NCBI GenBank assembly: GCA_045863575.1
Contig: BTUC01000388.1
Span: 1-6,864, forward strand
Direction: 5' to 3'
Source: JAAXZI01 sp045863575
GTDB taxonomy: Bacteria > Planctomycetota > Phycisphaerae > UBA1845 > PWPN01
Length of the DNA: 6,864 nt
Shown: in pieces, positions 1 to 5,203 of the stretch
Layout: each line of letters opens with the position of its first letter
Numbering within the stretch: the stretch's first letter is position 1
Translations under genes and position numbers: made by a program
Notes under the pieces: generated by a model
The model's database searches: none
What the model was told of the DNA's origin: nothing
The model's input: only the letters and a program-made list of their open reading frames with translations

Positions 1-249
1 GATGGACTGGCTGATGGTATGAGCTTTCTCCAGGAAATCATGGTACAGCCACAGCCCGGCGACGGCCGATTCGGCCATGTCGCCAGCTTTTATCGATGTA
101 TGCGCGAACAACCTGCCGGCCGTGGCCGCCTCGAGCTTCGGGCGGACCACCGCATTGGGCTGACCGGGACCCACTTCCGGAAGGCGTTCTTCCGCGAGCA
201 GCTCCGCGGCCACGGGGCCGTAGCTCTGGGCATCGAAGACAAAAGCCAT
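1..249 (-). CDS. Conserved hypothetical protein, N-terminal 83 residues (truncated by window edge)
   Basis: The reading frame starts at ATG (247-249) and stays open to the window edge, giving 83 residues that begin MAFVFDAQSYGPVAAELL. A GAGGTG ribosome site (254-259) lies 4 nt before the ATG. The segment LPEVGPGQPNAVVRP, followed by AGLWLYHDFLEKAHTISQSI near residues 64-83, recalls a conserved uncharacterised family I associate with planctomycetes and acidobacteria. In that family a WHGIMHRREPD-like block follows, which would lie outside this window. No enzyme function is known to me. The gene is in the same orientation as the SpoIIE phosphatase, 67 bases downstream of its stop, so it may be read through from that operon. 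A weak terminator-like hairpin lies between them. The family assignment is from memory and only partly supported because the C-terminus is missing. Confidence 0.75.
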   Translation of the reverse strand, partial: MAFVFDAQSYGPVAAELLAEERLPEVGPGQPNAVVRPKLEAATAGRLFAHTSIKAGDMAESAVAGLWLYHDFLEKAHTISQSI

Positions 250-261
250 AGGGCACCTCGG

Positions 262-296
262 AAAAAAGCGACCAGCGATCAGCGATCAGCGGCCGC
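262..296 (-). terminator. Weak terminator-like hairpin with tandem GCTGATC repeat
   Basis: Read on the minus strand, GCGGCC (291-296) pairs with GGTCGC (268-273) in a 6-bp stem with one G-U pair, followed at once by six T (262-267). The 17-nt loop (274-290) is a tandem GCTGATC-type repeat that can itself fold through GATC/GATC pairing. It lies between the phosphatase stop and the next ribosome site, so it could end or attenuate transcription into the left-edge gene. The long loop makes this uncertain. Confidence 0.3.
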
Positions 297-316
297 AAGC
301 AAGAGATCGGTGCCGC

Positions 317-2095
317 TTATTGTACTTTGATGATGACGAGAGTCACGTCGTCGGTCCGGTCGGCCAGGCCGCGGAACCGACGGATGTCCCACAGGATGTT
401 CTGGGCGGCGAGCTGAGCCGGCTGGTCCGCGTGGCGGATCAGCGACTCCTGCAGACGCTGGCGGCCGAAGCGCTCGTCGTGGAAGTTGAGGGCCTCGACG
501 GCCCCGTCCGTATAGAGCATCAGGACGTCGCCCGGCTCCAGCGTGAGAATGGCCCGCTCGAACACGGCCTTGGGATCGACGCCCAGGACCATGCCGCCGG
601 TTTCGAGGTTCTGAATGCGGTCGCGACGCAGGAGCACCGGCGGATCGTGGCCGGCGTTGCAGTAGGTCATGCGCCGCCCGTCCGGCGTGATGACCCCATA
701 AAAGGCGGTGACGAACTCGCGAATGGTGGTCTCGCGGCAGACGTGCCGGTTTACTTCTGAGAGGATCCGGTCGATGTCATACATGAAGTAGGCATACACC
801 CGCAGGGCCGACCGCAGCGAGGCCATGACCAGCGAGGCGGGCACGCCTTTCCCCGATACATCAGCGATGGCCACGCCGAGATTGCCCTTGGGCAGAAGGA
901 TGAAGTCGTAGAAGTCGCCGCCTACCTGGTAGGTCGGACGGTACACCGCACCGATGTCGAGCCCCGGATGGGCCGGCGGACCGGCCGGGATCATGCGCCG
1001 CTGCACCTCGCCGGCGTAGGCCATCTGCCGAGCGTAGCGTTCCGCCTCGATAGTCTCGGCCATGAGGCGGGCGTTGATGACGGCCGCGGCCGCCTGGGAG
1101 GCCACCGCTCTCAACAGGGCCTCCTCGAACGGACTGAACGCGTGCGGCTCGCCGGTGTACACCCGCAGCACGCCGACGGCCTTGCCGCGATAGATCATGC
1201 CGCACACCAGGCCGCTGACGATGCCCTCCTTGCGGGCCTGCTCAGGGTAACGGGTACGCGGGTCCGCAGGGGCATCGATGATGCGGACCATCTCCCCGCG
1301 AATGGCCGCGGCATCGATGGGATTCTCGTCGACCGTCACCGGTCCTTTGTTCAGGTACTCATCCGATAGATTGAAGACCGCCTGTACCGTCAGCACACCG
1401 CTGGCCTCGTCGAGCATGCGGATGCTGCACGCCTTCACGCGCATCACCTCGCAGACCATGCGGGCCGTCTTGTCCAGGATGACCTGCAAGTCGCGCGTGC
1501 CGGCGAGCAAACCGACGATGTTGTAGACGGTGCTGAGTTCGTCGATTCGCCGGTGGAGGTCCTCGTCGGCGGTGCTCAAGGCAGCGAGCAGTTCGGCCAG
1601 CAGCGTGGCCAAAGTCCGCGCGGTCTGGGCTTCGTCGGCGTTCCATGGACGCAAGGCTTCCGCGGCCGACTGGAGGGCACCGGCCGGGGCTCCGACCGTG
1701 GCCTCGATCGACCGGATGGCCGATTCCGTCAGGGGCTGCCTCGGCCGGCAGCCCAGGCCGATATACGCGAGACGTCGATCGCCATGAGTAACCGGGATGA
1801 GAAAGCGGTCGAGCGGACCTTCTGACACACAGCTTTCACCCGACACCCCGCTGCCGCCGCTCATGGCCAGAGATCGGTAGGCGCATACGATGGCGTCTAC
1901 GCCGTCCGGCTCGGCCAGGATGCGCCGGAACAGGGTATTGCCCGCAACCGGCCCGGCCAGCAGTCTGCCCGAGGGATCCAGAAGCAGGGCTGTGGCGTAA
2001 CTCGCTTCCGCCAGCGCCTCGAGTGCCCGGGCGATGACGCCGGAAGAGACCAAGGCATGCAGGGGATGATAGGAATTCGGCTCGTCAGCGGTCAT
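317..2095 (-). CDS. GAF-domain SpoIIE/RsbU-family PP2C serine phosphatase
   Basis: A 592-residue predicted cytoplasmic signalling phosphatase of the PPM/PP2C family. In such proteins it dephosphorylates a phosphoserine on an anti-sigma-factor antagonist or a similar partner. Residues 10-145 form an N-terminal sensor-like region that loosely resembles PocR-type ligand-binding domains. A short helical linker follows (about 150-190), then a GAF domain (about 185-342, from ELSTVYNIVGLLAGT to VASQAAAAVINARL). The SpoIIE linker is EVQRRMIPAGPP (363-374). The catalytic domain has GGDFYDF (392-398), ADVSGKG (411-417), NAGHDPP (480-486), YTDGAVEA (528-535) and DDVTLVI (582-588), so the metal-binding aspartates are present. 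A frame extension to GTG at 2200 exists, but ATG 2093-2095 is preferred: it overlaps the upstream short gene's stop as ATGA, its own ribosome site is weak, and the extra 35 residues look non-conserved. No membrane segment is visible. Confidence 0.93.
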   Translation of the reverse strand: MTADEPNSYHPLHALVSSGVIARALEALAEASYATALLLDPSGRLLAGPVAGNTLFRRILAEPDGVDAIVCAYRSLAMSGGSGVSGESCVSEGPLDRFLIPVTHGDRRLAYIGLGCRPRQPLTESAIRSIEATVGAPAGALQSAAEALRPWNADEAQTARTLATLLAELLAALSTADEDLHRRIDELSTVYNIVGLLAGTRDLQVILDKTARMVCEVMRVKACSIRMLDEASGVLTVQAVFNLSDEYLNKGPVTVDENPIDAAAIRGEMVRIIDAPADPRTRYPEQARKEGIVSGLVCGMIYRGKAVGVLRVYTGEPHAFSPFEEALLRAVASQAAAAVINARLMAETIEAERYARQMAYAGEVQRRMIPAGPPAHPGLDIGAVYRPTYQVGGDFYDFILLPKGNLGVAIADVSGKGVPASLVMASLRSALRVYAYFMYDIDRILSEVNRHVCRETTIREFVTAFYGVITPDGRRMTYCNAGHDPPVLLRRDRIQNLETGGMVLGVDPKAVFERAILTLEPGDVLMLYTDGAVEALNFHDERFGRQRLQESLIRHADQPAQLAAQNILWDIRRFRGLADRTDDVTLVIIKVQ

Positions 2096-2241
2096 TCGGC
2101 TGTTACTCGGTACCCCCACGCGCGGACCCGGTAGCCATCGCTCCAAACGATGTCCACTCCGGCCGTAGGCGGGTCGTGCGCGGGCTGCATTATACGACAC
2201 GGAATGAGGGCACGATACCGTCGGATCGGCGGGGTTTTCAT
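2092..2241 (-). CDS. Short gene: 49-residue protein between ATPase and phosphatase
   Basis: ATG at 2239-2241 follows an excellent GGAGG ribosome site (2249-2253) with a 7-nt spacer. The frame runs 49 codons to TGA (2092-2094), which overlaps the phosphatase start as ATGA, a classic translational-coupling arrangement. It begins 28 bases after the ATPase stop. The product is basic in its first half (MKTPPIRRYRALIPCRI), has no membrane segment, and ends VDIVWSDGYRVRAWGYRVTAE in two overlapping blocks (residues 29-49). The terminal block has the pattern I-x-W-S-D-G-aromatic...aromatic-x-aromatic-R, which resembles a strand-turn-strand in the DUF971 protein encoded at 5966-6331. I do not recognise a family. 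Function is unknown; position suggests a small regulator, or at least a coupling peptide for the phosphatase. A chance frame is possible, but the ribosome site and the overlap argue against it. Confidence 0.6.
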   Translation of the reverse strand: MKTPPIRRYRALIPCRIMQPAHDPPTAGVDIVWSDGYRVRAWGYRVTAE

Positions 2242-2248
2242 GAGGCCG

Positions 2249-2253
2249 CCTCC
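2249..2253 (-). promoter_or_regulatory. Ribosome binding site GGAGG for the 49-residue protein
   Basis: GGAGG on the minus strand, 7 nt before ATG 2239-2241. It fixes the start of the short gene and would be hard to explain if the short frame were not translated, since the phosphatase start is about 150 bases further on. Confidence 0.65.
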
Positions 2254-2269
2254 ATCACTCCGCGGCCGT

Positions 2270-3691
2270 TCAGCGTTTATAAAAGGTGCTGCCACGGTAA
2301 GCGTACTTACTGAGGCGGTTATTGACATAGAGCGCTTCCAGGATGAACTCGGCCGCACTGGCCTGGGCGGCGGTATCGTCGGGAGACAGGCCCGCCTCCT
2401 TCAAAACCGACCGGGCGCTGGCAGCGAGTCCCTTCAGATGGCCGGTGGCCTCGAGCAGCGCGGGGGCGGTGATGTCGTCGCCGACTTCGAGATTCACTTT
2501 GGCCCCGCGGAACTGTTCCACGAGAGGCTCGAGATCTTCAAGCTCAAAGTAGTTGCCGGCGACATTCTTGACTGCCTCTCCGAGCAGCGCGGCGATGAGC
2601 TTGTCTTCGGCCTGCTCGTCTTCGGCCAGAACCAGCTCGATCTTGCCCCGGCAGGCGGCGCTGACATGGGCAAGGTCGGAGATGCGGGTGACCACGTGCC
2701 GCTCGCCAAGCAGAATCCCCCGCCGTTCAGCGTTGGACACCATGGCCTCCAGGCAGGCCATCGAGGCGCGCACCGAAACGCCGGACTGCTGATTGACATG
2801 CGGGCTGGTTCGGGCCAGGCGGATGAACTCCTCCACGATTTCGGCCATAAACTTCGGCACCGTCACCTGGGGCGCATCGCCGTCACCGCGGTCGAGCCAG
2901 GCGTTCTCTCGGGTGATGCGCATGGCCTCATCCAACGTCCGCGGGTAATGCGTGCGGACGACCGACCCGATGCGATCCTTGAGCGGCGTGACAATGCGTC
3001 CTCGATTGGTGTAATCCTCGGGATTGGCGCTGAACACCATGCAGATATCCAGCGGCAGACGGATCGGGAAGCCACGAATCTGCACGTCGCGCTCCTCGAG
3101 CACGTTGAAGAGGCCCACCTGGATGCGCGGAGCGAGATCGGGGAGCTCGTTGATGGCGAAGATGCCACGGTTCGTGCGCGGGATCAGACCGAAGTGCATC
3201 ACCTCCTCGTCGGAGAGATAGCGGCCTTCGGCGTGCTTGACCAGGTCAATCTCGCCGATCAAGTCGGCGATCGTCACGTCGGGCGTAGCCAGCTTCTCGT
3301 GGTAGCGTTCGTCCCGGTGGATCCAGCGAATGGGCGCTGCGTCACCCTGCTCCGCCACGATCATCTTCGAGCGGCCAAAGTGGGGATCCAGCGGATCATC
3401 GGAGAGTTCTACCTCCGCCAGAGCGGGAACGTACTCGTCCAGCAGCGACGGCAAAGCCCGCAGGATGCGTGTCTTGGCCTGCCCGCGAAGCCCTAGAAAA
3501 AGCATATCGTGCCGGCTGAGAATGGCGTTGATCAACTGCGGAATGACCGTGTCCTGGTAGCCCACAATCCCGGGGAAGATGTCCTCGCCGGCGCGCAGCT
3601 TGCGAATCAGGTTGTCGCGCATCTCATCGCGAACGGAACGCGGGCGGTAGCCTTCGGCTTTGAGCTGGCCCAGCGTGGTTGGTCGATTCAC
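2270..3691 (-). CDS. AAA+ ATPase, magnesium-chelatase ChlI / MoxR-like
   Basis: A 473-residue AAA+ ATPase of the helix-2-insert clade (ChlI/MoxR-like). Family members remodel protein partners, often with a VWA-domain protein. Walker A is GLRGQAKT (67-74). The Walker B strand is GIFAINELPDL (176-186), with Asn before the catalytic Glu, as I recall is normal in this subfamily. Sensor 1 lies in VFSANPEDY (219-227) and the arginine-finger region in PLKDRIGS (236-243). The lid with the likely sensor-2 arginine is SGVSVRASMACLEA. The C-terminal part (about residues 370-473) is acidic and helical and ends STFYKR. The start is taken as GTG at 3689-3691 because GGAGGG (3698-3703) lies 6 nt upstream and the family usually begins near TLGQLKAEGYRPRSV. 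The longer frame from 3763 would place its start codon inside the predicted -35 box. No VWA partner follows; instead a 49-residue protein and a PP2C phosphatase do. The substrate is unknown. Confidence 0.92.
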   Translation of the reverse strand: MNRPTTLGQLKAEGYRPRSVRDEMRDNLIRKLRAGEDIFPGIVGYQDTVIPQLINAILSRHDMLFLGLRGQAKTRILRALPSLLDEYVPALAEVELSDDPLDPHFGRSKMIVAEQGDAAPIRWIHRDERYHEKLATPDVTIADLIGEIDLVKHAEGRYLSDEEVMHFGLIPRTNRGIFAINELPDLAPRIQVGLFNVLEERDVQIRGFPIRLPLDICMVFSANPEDYTNRGRIVTPLKDRIGSVVRTHYPRTLDEAMRITRENAWLDRGDGDAPQVTVPKFMAEIVEEFIRLARTSPHVNQQSGVSVRASMACLEAMVSNAERRGILLGERHVVTRISDLAHVSAACRGKIELVLAEDEQAEDKLIAALLGEAVKNVAGNYFELEDLEPLVEQFRGAKVNLEVGDDITAPALLEATGHLKGLAASARSVLKEAGLSPDDTAAQASAAEFILEALYVNNRLSKYAYRGSTFYKR

Positions 3692-3697
3692 GGCATG

Positions 3698-3703
3698 CCC
3701 TCC
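3698..3703 (-). promoter_or_regulatory. Ribosome binding site deciding a GTG start of the AAA+ ATPase
   Basis: GGAGGG on the minus strand lies 6 nt before GTG 3689-3691. It supports this start over the upstream ATG at 3763, which has no such site and falls in the promoter. Confidence 0.75.
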
Positions 3704-3734
3704 ATCAGTGCGTCGGGCCAGGAACACACCGCCG

Positions 3735-3763
3735 ATCATAGGGACCGCATGGGCCAAATTCAA
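3735..3763 (-). promoter_or_regulatory. Sigma70-like promoter of the ATPase-phosphatase operon
   Basis: On the minus strand TTGAAT (3758-3763, 4/6 to TTGACA) and TATGAT (3735-3740, 5/6 to TATAAT) are separated by exactly 17 nt. Transcription would start near 3728, leaving a leader of about 37 nt that contains the GGAGGG site before the GTG at 3691. Spacing, sequence and position agree, but this is a prediction by eye. Confidence 0.6.
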
Positions 3764-3890
3764 CGACCGGCGACGTAGCAGCTTGATGCCAAAGGATTTA
3801 CAGGCAGGCGGTTCGATGCAGCGCTGACGTTGTTCGCGCCGTCCGCACAGCGAAAGCCGCTCGTGCGCTGGTGGACGCGAACTGAGTTGA

Positions 3891-4027
3891 GGCCGAGGTA
3901 AAAACGGTCAACGGCGAACGTCGCTGAGCGTTGCTCAATTGCGTTCGCCGTTGCATCTTTTGGCCTTGGTGCCGCGAAGATCGCGACCCGTTGGCCGAGC
4001 CCTATCAGGGCTCATTTTTTGTTTTTT
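3891..4027 (+). ncRNA. Candidate structured small RNA ending in an intrinsic terminator
   Basis: The plus strand carries three consecutive hairpins. The first has a perfect 12-bp stem, CAACGGCGAACG (3909-3920) with CGTTCGCCGTTG (3942-3953), capped by an inner TGAGC/GCTCA stem (3925-3937). The second is CGCGA/TCGCG (3973-3985). The third is the terminator stem (3997-4013) with its T-runs. GGCC...AAAA at 3891-3904 may also pair with TTTTGGCC near 3958-3965, closing an outer stem. No plus-strand gene lies upstream, so the terminator needs some transcript to end, and a small RNA is the simplest explanation. The 5' end is a guess because I found no clear promoter. It matches no RNA family I know. 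It would be antisense to any long leader of the ATPase operon. Confidence 0.35.
3997..4027 (+). terminator. Intrinsic terminator, plus strand
   Basis: GAGCCC (3997-4002) and GGGCTC (4008-4013) form a perfect 6-bp stem around TATCA, followed by A, six T, G and six T (4015-4027). It is polar: on the minus strand the hairpin is followed by GGCCAACGGG with no T-run. It is the clearest terminator in the window, yet no plus-strand gene precedes it. Confidence 0.75.
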
Positions 4028-4054
4028 GACCGCTTACGCGGGGATTGAGATGAT
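4026..4054 (+). promoter_or_regulatory. Possible plus-strand promoter following the terminator
   Basis: TTGACC (4026-4031, 5/6 to consensus) and GATGAT (4049-4054, 4/6) are 17 nt apart. The -35 overlaps the last T of the terminator tract. No recognisable gene lies downstream on the plus strand, so this may be chance. Confidence 0.22.
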
Positions 4055-4172
4055 GTCTGGTGCTCGATCGGTTTTTTTCTCCTGTTATCACCCTCGGGGG
4101 CGCGAAACCGGCCGAAGATCCAGAACTTCCGTGCGCCGGCGGCCCCCGCTGCACCATCAACGTTATGCCTCA

Positions 4173-4364
4173 TTACGGGGGACCACGTTCCCCCTTACTC
4201 CCAAAGTCGATCAGACCGACGCGCCAGGGCAGTCCGCGCGTCCCGGATTTGCCGGTATGCGATCTGATCATTTCTTCCGTCGGTTTCAGCATCAGACCCG
4301 TGCGAAGTGAACCTTGTGTCCACCCCTGACGAATCCCGCTGATGACAGTCGACGTTCGGGGCAT
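4173..4364 (-). CDS. Doubtful short ORF, 63 residues
   Basis: ATG at 4362-4364 follows a purine-rich AAGGGGGTGAGG stretch that could serve as a ribosome site, and the frame lies downstream of the minus-strand promoter candidate at 4487-4515. The product would begin MPRTSTVISGIRQGW and be basic, with no membrane segment and no domain I recognise. Third codon positions are less GC-rich than in the certain genes, and a second minus-strand frame (4195-4392) overlaps it with equal claim. A longer version of the same frame could start at 4616. I list it only because promoter, ribosome-like site and frame are in order; it may well not be a gene. Confidence 0.18.
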   Translation of the reverse strand: MPRTSTVISGIRQGWTQGSLRTGLMLKPTEEMIRSHTGKSGTRGLPWRVGLIDFGSKGERGPP

Positions 4365-4486
4365 CCTCACCCCCTTCTCTACGGCGAACCATCCCTCGGT
4401 CCAGAAATGATCCCTAACGCATTCTGCTCCTCGCGGCTGAATCGCCGCAACTTCGGAAGTGCTGTCTGTCCTGCCTACCCAGTGTG

Positions 4487-4515
4487 AATATACGTCACGA
4501 TCGGCAGACAGGCAA
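4487..4515 (-). promoter_or_regulatory. Sigma70-like promoter within the intergenic region
   Basis: On the minus strand TTGCCT (4510-4515, 4/6) and TATATT (4487-4492, 5/6) have a 17-nt spacer. Transcription would start near 4480 and run toward the ATPase operon about 790 bases away. The transcript could be a non-coding RNA, a message for the doubtful ORF at 4173-4364, or a second long leader for the operon. Confidence 0.4.
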
Positions 4516-4528
4516 ACTAAATCTGAAT

Positions 4529-4542
4529 TTTTCGGCCGAAAA
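4529..4542. repeat. Perfect 14-bp palindrome TTTTCGGCCGAAAA
   Basis: The palindrome is perfect over 14 bases and sits 13 bp upstream of the minus-strand -35 box at 4510-4515. Its centre is near -55 relative to the inferred start, a position typical of activator operators. It could be a dimeric regulator's binding site. With no flanking T-tract beyond the palindrome itself and no loop, it is not a good terminator. Confidence 0.4.
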
Positions 4543-4642
4543 CGAGGCGAATGGACGACGAACCGGCCGCGCAAAAATACAGCGCCCCACGGCCGATACG
4601 CGCACGCCACCCCCACCCGCCTGAAAAACCTTTAAGATCTAA

Positions 4643-4963
4643 TTATTGCTGATGCAGCCAGTCGAAGGCCACCACGCCGTCCATGCCGTTCTGAAGGTTG
4701 GGCTGAATGATCGCCTTCACCTTCTCATGTTCGGGATGGGGCAGATATCCGTCGCGGCTGGCCTCGTCGGCAAACGTCATCACGAAGCCGTGCGTGAAGC
4801 CTCGATTCAGACCTTCGCCGCTGGAGTAGGGCCCGCCGGAAAAATCGAGCAATCCCGGGATCTTCGACTGTAGACCCGCCAGCGCGGCGAAGATCTGGTC
4901 CACCTGCTGCTGGGAAGTACCCGGCTTGAACCGCAGCAACACCACGTGCTTAACCTGGGGCAT
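4643..4963 (-). CDS. Dabb (stress-responsive A/B barrel) domain protein
   Basis: A 106-residue single-domain protein of the Dabb family, which forms dimeric ferredoxin-like alpha/beta barrels and includes stress-induced plant proteins and some enzymes. Family signatures are in order: KHVVLLRFKPGTS (5-17) with the conserved early His, KIPGLLDF (34-41), GFTHGFVMTF (55-64), YLPHPEHEKV (73-82) and VVAFDW (97-102). Length is the family's usual one. The start is ATG 4961-4963, with AGAGGG (4968-4973) 4 nt upstream; an extension to 5089 adds a low-complexity tail not typical of the family. It is divergent from the membrane-protein gene at 5204. The next minus-strand gene is more than 900 bases away, so it is probably monocistronic. 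The substrate or role cannot be read from sequence; bacterial members are mostly uncharacterised. Confidence 0.93.
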   Translation of the reverse strand: MPQVKHVVLLRFKPGTSQQQVDQIFAALAGLQSKIPGLLDFSGGPYSSGEGLNRGFTHGFVMTFADEASRDGYLPHPEHEKVKAIIQPNLQNGMDGVVAFDWLHQQ

Positions 4964-5042
4964 GGCACCCTCTCTTTCTTCACATGAAAGCCATTCACGG
5001 AATCGGCCCGAACGGGTGGACCGCAACTGCACACCCAGCCTA

Positions 5043-5086
5043 CCGGCTGAACCGCCCGGCACAAGGGGGCAGCCGGGAGAAGCCGG
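5043..5086. repeat. Nested inverted repeat in the divergent intergenic region
   Basis: CCGGCT (5043-5048) pairs with AGCCGG (5081-5086), and inside it CCCGGC (5055-5060) pairs with GCCGGG (5072-5077). Both stems are perfect, separated by a small internal loop. It lies 80 bases upstream of the Dabb start and 118 bases upstream of the membrane-protein start. It could form a leader RNA structure for Dabb or be an operator. I see no strong promoter for either gene in this 240-base gap; a GATAAC at 5165-5170 is the best plus-strand -10 candidate, with a poor -35. Confidence 0.4.
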
Positions 5087-5190
5087 CAAGCACGTTACCT
5101 GGCGGTACGGAAAACCACCTCGAAAACCGCCGGGCAGGGTTCAAAAGATGGGCCGCATTCGACCGATAACCGTAGTGGTCGAGTCACCGT

Positions 5191-5195
5191 GGAGG
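5191..5195 (+). promoter_or_regulatory. Ribosome binding site GGAGG deciding the membrane-protein start
   Basis: GGAGG ends 8 nt before ATG 5204-5206. It overlaps the alternative GTG start at 5189-5191, which is therefore rejected. Confidence 0.7.
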
Positions 5196-5203
5196 CGGGT
5201 CGA

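Larger units (their letters stand above)
3692..4642. other. Long intergenic region (about 950 bases) without a convincing protein gene
   Basis: This stretch separates the Dabb gene's stop from the ATPase start, both on the minus strand. It appears less GC-rich than its flanks and has several T-runs. Overlapping frames on both strands (for example 4060-4329 plus and 4195-4392 minus) show no recognisable domain and no consistent third-position GC bias. What can be supported is structural: the operon promoter at 3735-3763, a chain of plus-strand hairpins ending in a terminator (3909-4027), a plus-strand promoter-like pair right after it, a GGGGGA/TCCCCC hairpin near 4177-4195, and a minus-strand promoter next to a palindrome (4487-4542). 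I see no tRNA, rRNA, known riboswitch, insertion sequence or CRISPR repeat. Confidence 0.7.

Noticed and set aside
2189..2194. Perfect TATAAT on the minus strand inside the short gene, a possible internal promoter for the phosphatase
   Set aside because: At 16-18 nt upstream there is no -35 resemblance (TATCGT at 17), no extended -10 TG, and the genes look co-transcribed and coupled.
2096..2200. Extended GTG start for the phosphatase at 2200, adding 35 residues
   Set aside because: The extension lacks a ribosome site, is rich in Arg and Pro like a shadow frame, and the overlapping short gene with GGAGG and an ATGA junction explains the same bases better.
2150..3496. Long plus-strand open frame of 448 codons opposite the ATPase
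   Set aside because: It is antisense to a gene with clear AAA+ motifs; its translation has no domain pattern and its length follows from GC-rich codon bias of the real gene.
3692..3763. ATG start of the ATPase at 3763, adding 24 residues
   Set aside because: The codon lies in the predicted -35 box and has no ribosome site; GTG at 3691 has GGAGGG and matches the family's usual N-terminus.
3909..3953. The 12-bp hairpin as a minus-strand terminator (followed by ACCGTTTTT)
   Set aside because: The T-run is only five long and begins 4 nt after the stem, the loop is large, and no certain minus-strand gene ends just upstream; it fits better as part of the plus-strand RNA structure.
3939..4329. Plus-strand frames 3939-4310 and 4060-4329
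   Set aside because: The first would run straight through the terminator hairpin at 3997-4027; both lack ribosome sites and recognisable domains.
3692..4642. Intergenic region as tRNA, RNase P, tmRNA, SRP RNA or a known riboswitch
   Set aside because: None of the conserved sequence blocks of these RNAs could be found on either strand by eye.
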